DNA of 5,600 nt from Xanthobacteraceae bacterium (lineage in GTDB: Bacteria > Pseudomonadota > Alphaproteobacteria > Rhizobiales > Xanthobacteraceae): contig JASHSE010000213.1 in the NCBI GenBank assembly GCA_030036975.1, forward strand, positions 1-5,600, in the 5' to 3' direction. The position numbers and the translations under genes are program-made. The notes under the pieces are model-generated. The model worked only from the letters and a program-made list of their open reading frames with translations. It searched no databases and was not told the DNA's origin. This document shows positions 5,368 through 5,600 of the stretch, piece after piece. Numbering within the stretch: the stretch's first letter is position 1; the number at the start of each line of letters is the position of its first letter.

Positions 5368-5543
5368 CGTATGTGAGTGTTCATGTAGGCGAAAATCGCT
5401 GCAACCACGATGAGCCAAAAGGAGATTATCCTGATGAGGGAAAGAATGCGTGGCGGACTTTCTATCGTGCAGTGCAGGTAAAAAACTCCCCCGTTGATCT
5501 TGATCGAAGCGAACGGGTTCGAGTGATTGGGCTTGGTGACCAT
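5364..5543 (-). CDS. Small single-pass membrane protein, unrecognised, coupled to pgk
   Basis: This 59-codon ORF starts at ATG 5543 (the only ATG in the frame after an in-frame stop at 5597-5595). It ends in a TGA that shares four bases (ATGA) with the pgk start. The protein begins MVTKPNHSNPFASIKING and is polar to about residue 32. A hydrophobic segment follows at about 36-54 (LIRIISFWLIVVAAIFAYM), then a short tail NTHIR. Arg32 and Arg38 before the segment suggest the N-terminus is cytoplasmic. About two thirds of the codons end in G or C, compatible with coding but weaker than in the flanking genes. The upstream GGGA, six bases from the ATG, is a poor ribosome binding site. I do not recognise a family. 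The lack of a pgk Shine-Dalgarno and the exact ATGA junction are the main support; chance openness of the frame cannot be excluded. Confidence 0.55.
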   Translation of the reverse strand: MVTKPNHSNPFASIKINGGVFYLHCTIESPPRILSLIRIISFWLIVVAAIFAYMNTHIR

Positions 5544-5570
5544 GGCAGGTCCCAGACTATGGGTTCCCTC

Positions 5571-5576
5571 AGTATA
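5571..5576 (-). promoter_or_regulatory. Candidate -10 element upstream of the small ORF and pgk
   Basis: The minus strand reads TATACT about 28 bases before the start of the small ORF, inside an unusually A/T-rich patch. A convincing -35 box is not visible at 17-18 bases, and the window ends there. This is only a candidate promoter for the small ORF-pgk pair. Confidence 0.25.
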
Positions 5577-5600
5577 TACCGAGCATGTCTGTCCTCAGCC

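Noticed and set aside
5368..5418. Extension of PGK to a TTG at 5418
   Set aside because: The added residues match nothing in PGK and overlap the small membrane ORF in another frame. The ATG at 5367 gives the normal family N-terminus.
5434..5481. Plus-strand 15-codon ORF preceded by AAGGAG, as a possible leader peptide
   Set aside because: It is very short, lies antisense to the small membrane ORF, and has no plus-strand gene or attenuator structure after it inside the window.

Overview
The window looks like chromosomal DNA of a high-G+C alphaproteobacterium, most likely Hyphomicrobiales in the Bradyrhizobium / Rhodopseudomonas / Pseudolabrys neighbourhood. The reasons are the protein sequences (a class I fructose-bisphosphate aldolase beside pgk, and a Sel1-repeat protein with a periplasmic T2 ribonuclease), strong G/C preference at third codon positions, and palindromic intergenic repeats of types common in that order. 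This placement rests on recognition of the sequences, not on a search.

Layout. Five full-length genes and one newly noticed small gene all lie on the minus strand, so transcription runs from high to low coordinates: small membrane-protein ORF (5543-5364) -> pgk (5367-4156) -> repeat-bearing spacer (4155-3900) -> class I aldolase (3899-2868) -> palindromic spacer (2867-2736) -> ThiE-family protein (2735-2091) -> short repeat spacer -> Sel1-repeat exported protein (about 2028-898) -> RNase T2 (896-210). On the plus strand only the C-terminal end of a small hypothetical protein (1-257) is supported; it converges on the RNase T2 gene and overlaps its 3' end.

How the genes work together. pgk and the aldolase are central carbon enzymes (glycolysis, gluconeogenesis and, where present, the Calvin cycle). 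The Sel1-repeat protein and RNase T2 both carry signal peptides and are one base apart, so they probably form a co-translated periplasmic pair. The ThiE-family protein between them has lost most residues expected of a working thiamine phosphate synthase, so its function is open.

Most notable points. (1) A 59-codon ORF, probably a single-pass membrane protein, ends in an ATGA overlap with the pgk start. (2) A dispersed palindromic repeat appears to supply the start codon and the charged N-terminus of the Sel1 protein's signal peptide. (3) A second, unrelated palindrome supplies, and could also mask, the ribosome binding site of the ThiE-family gene. (4) Each of the three non-coding spacers between the minus-strand genes from pgk to the Sel1 gene carries a different palindromic repeat. 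No tRNA, rRNA, CRISPR array, transposase or phage gene was seen. This is largely a housekeeping region rather than an obvious new defence or mobile system.
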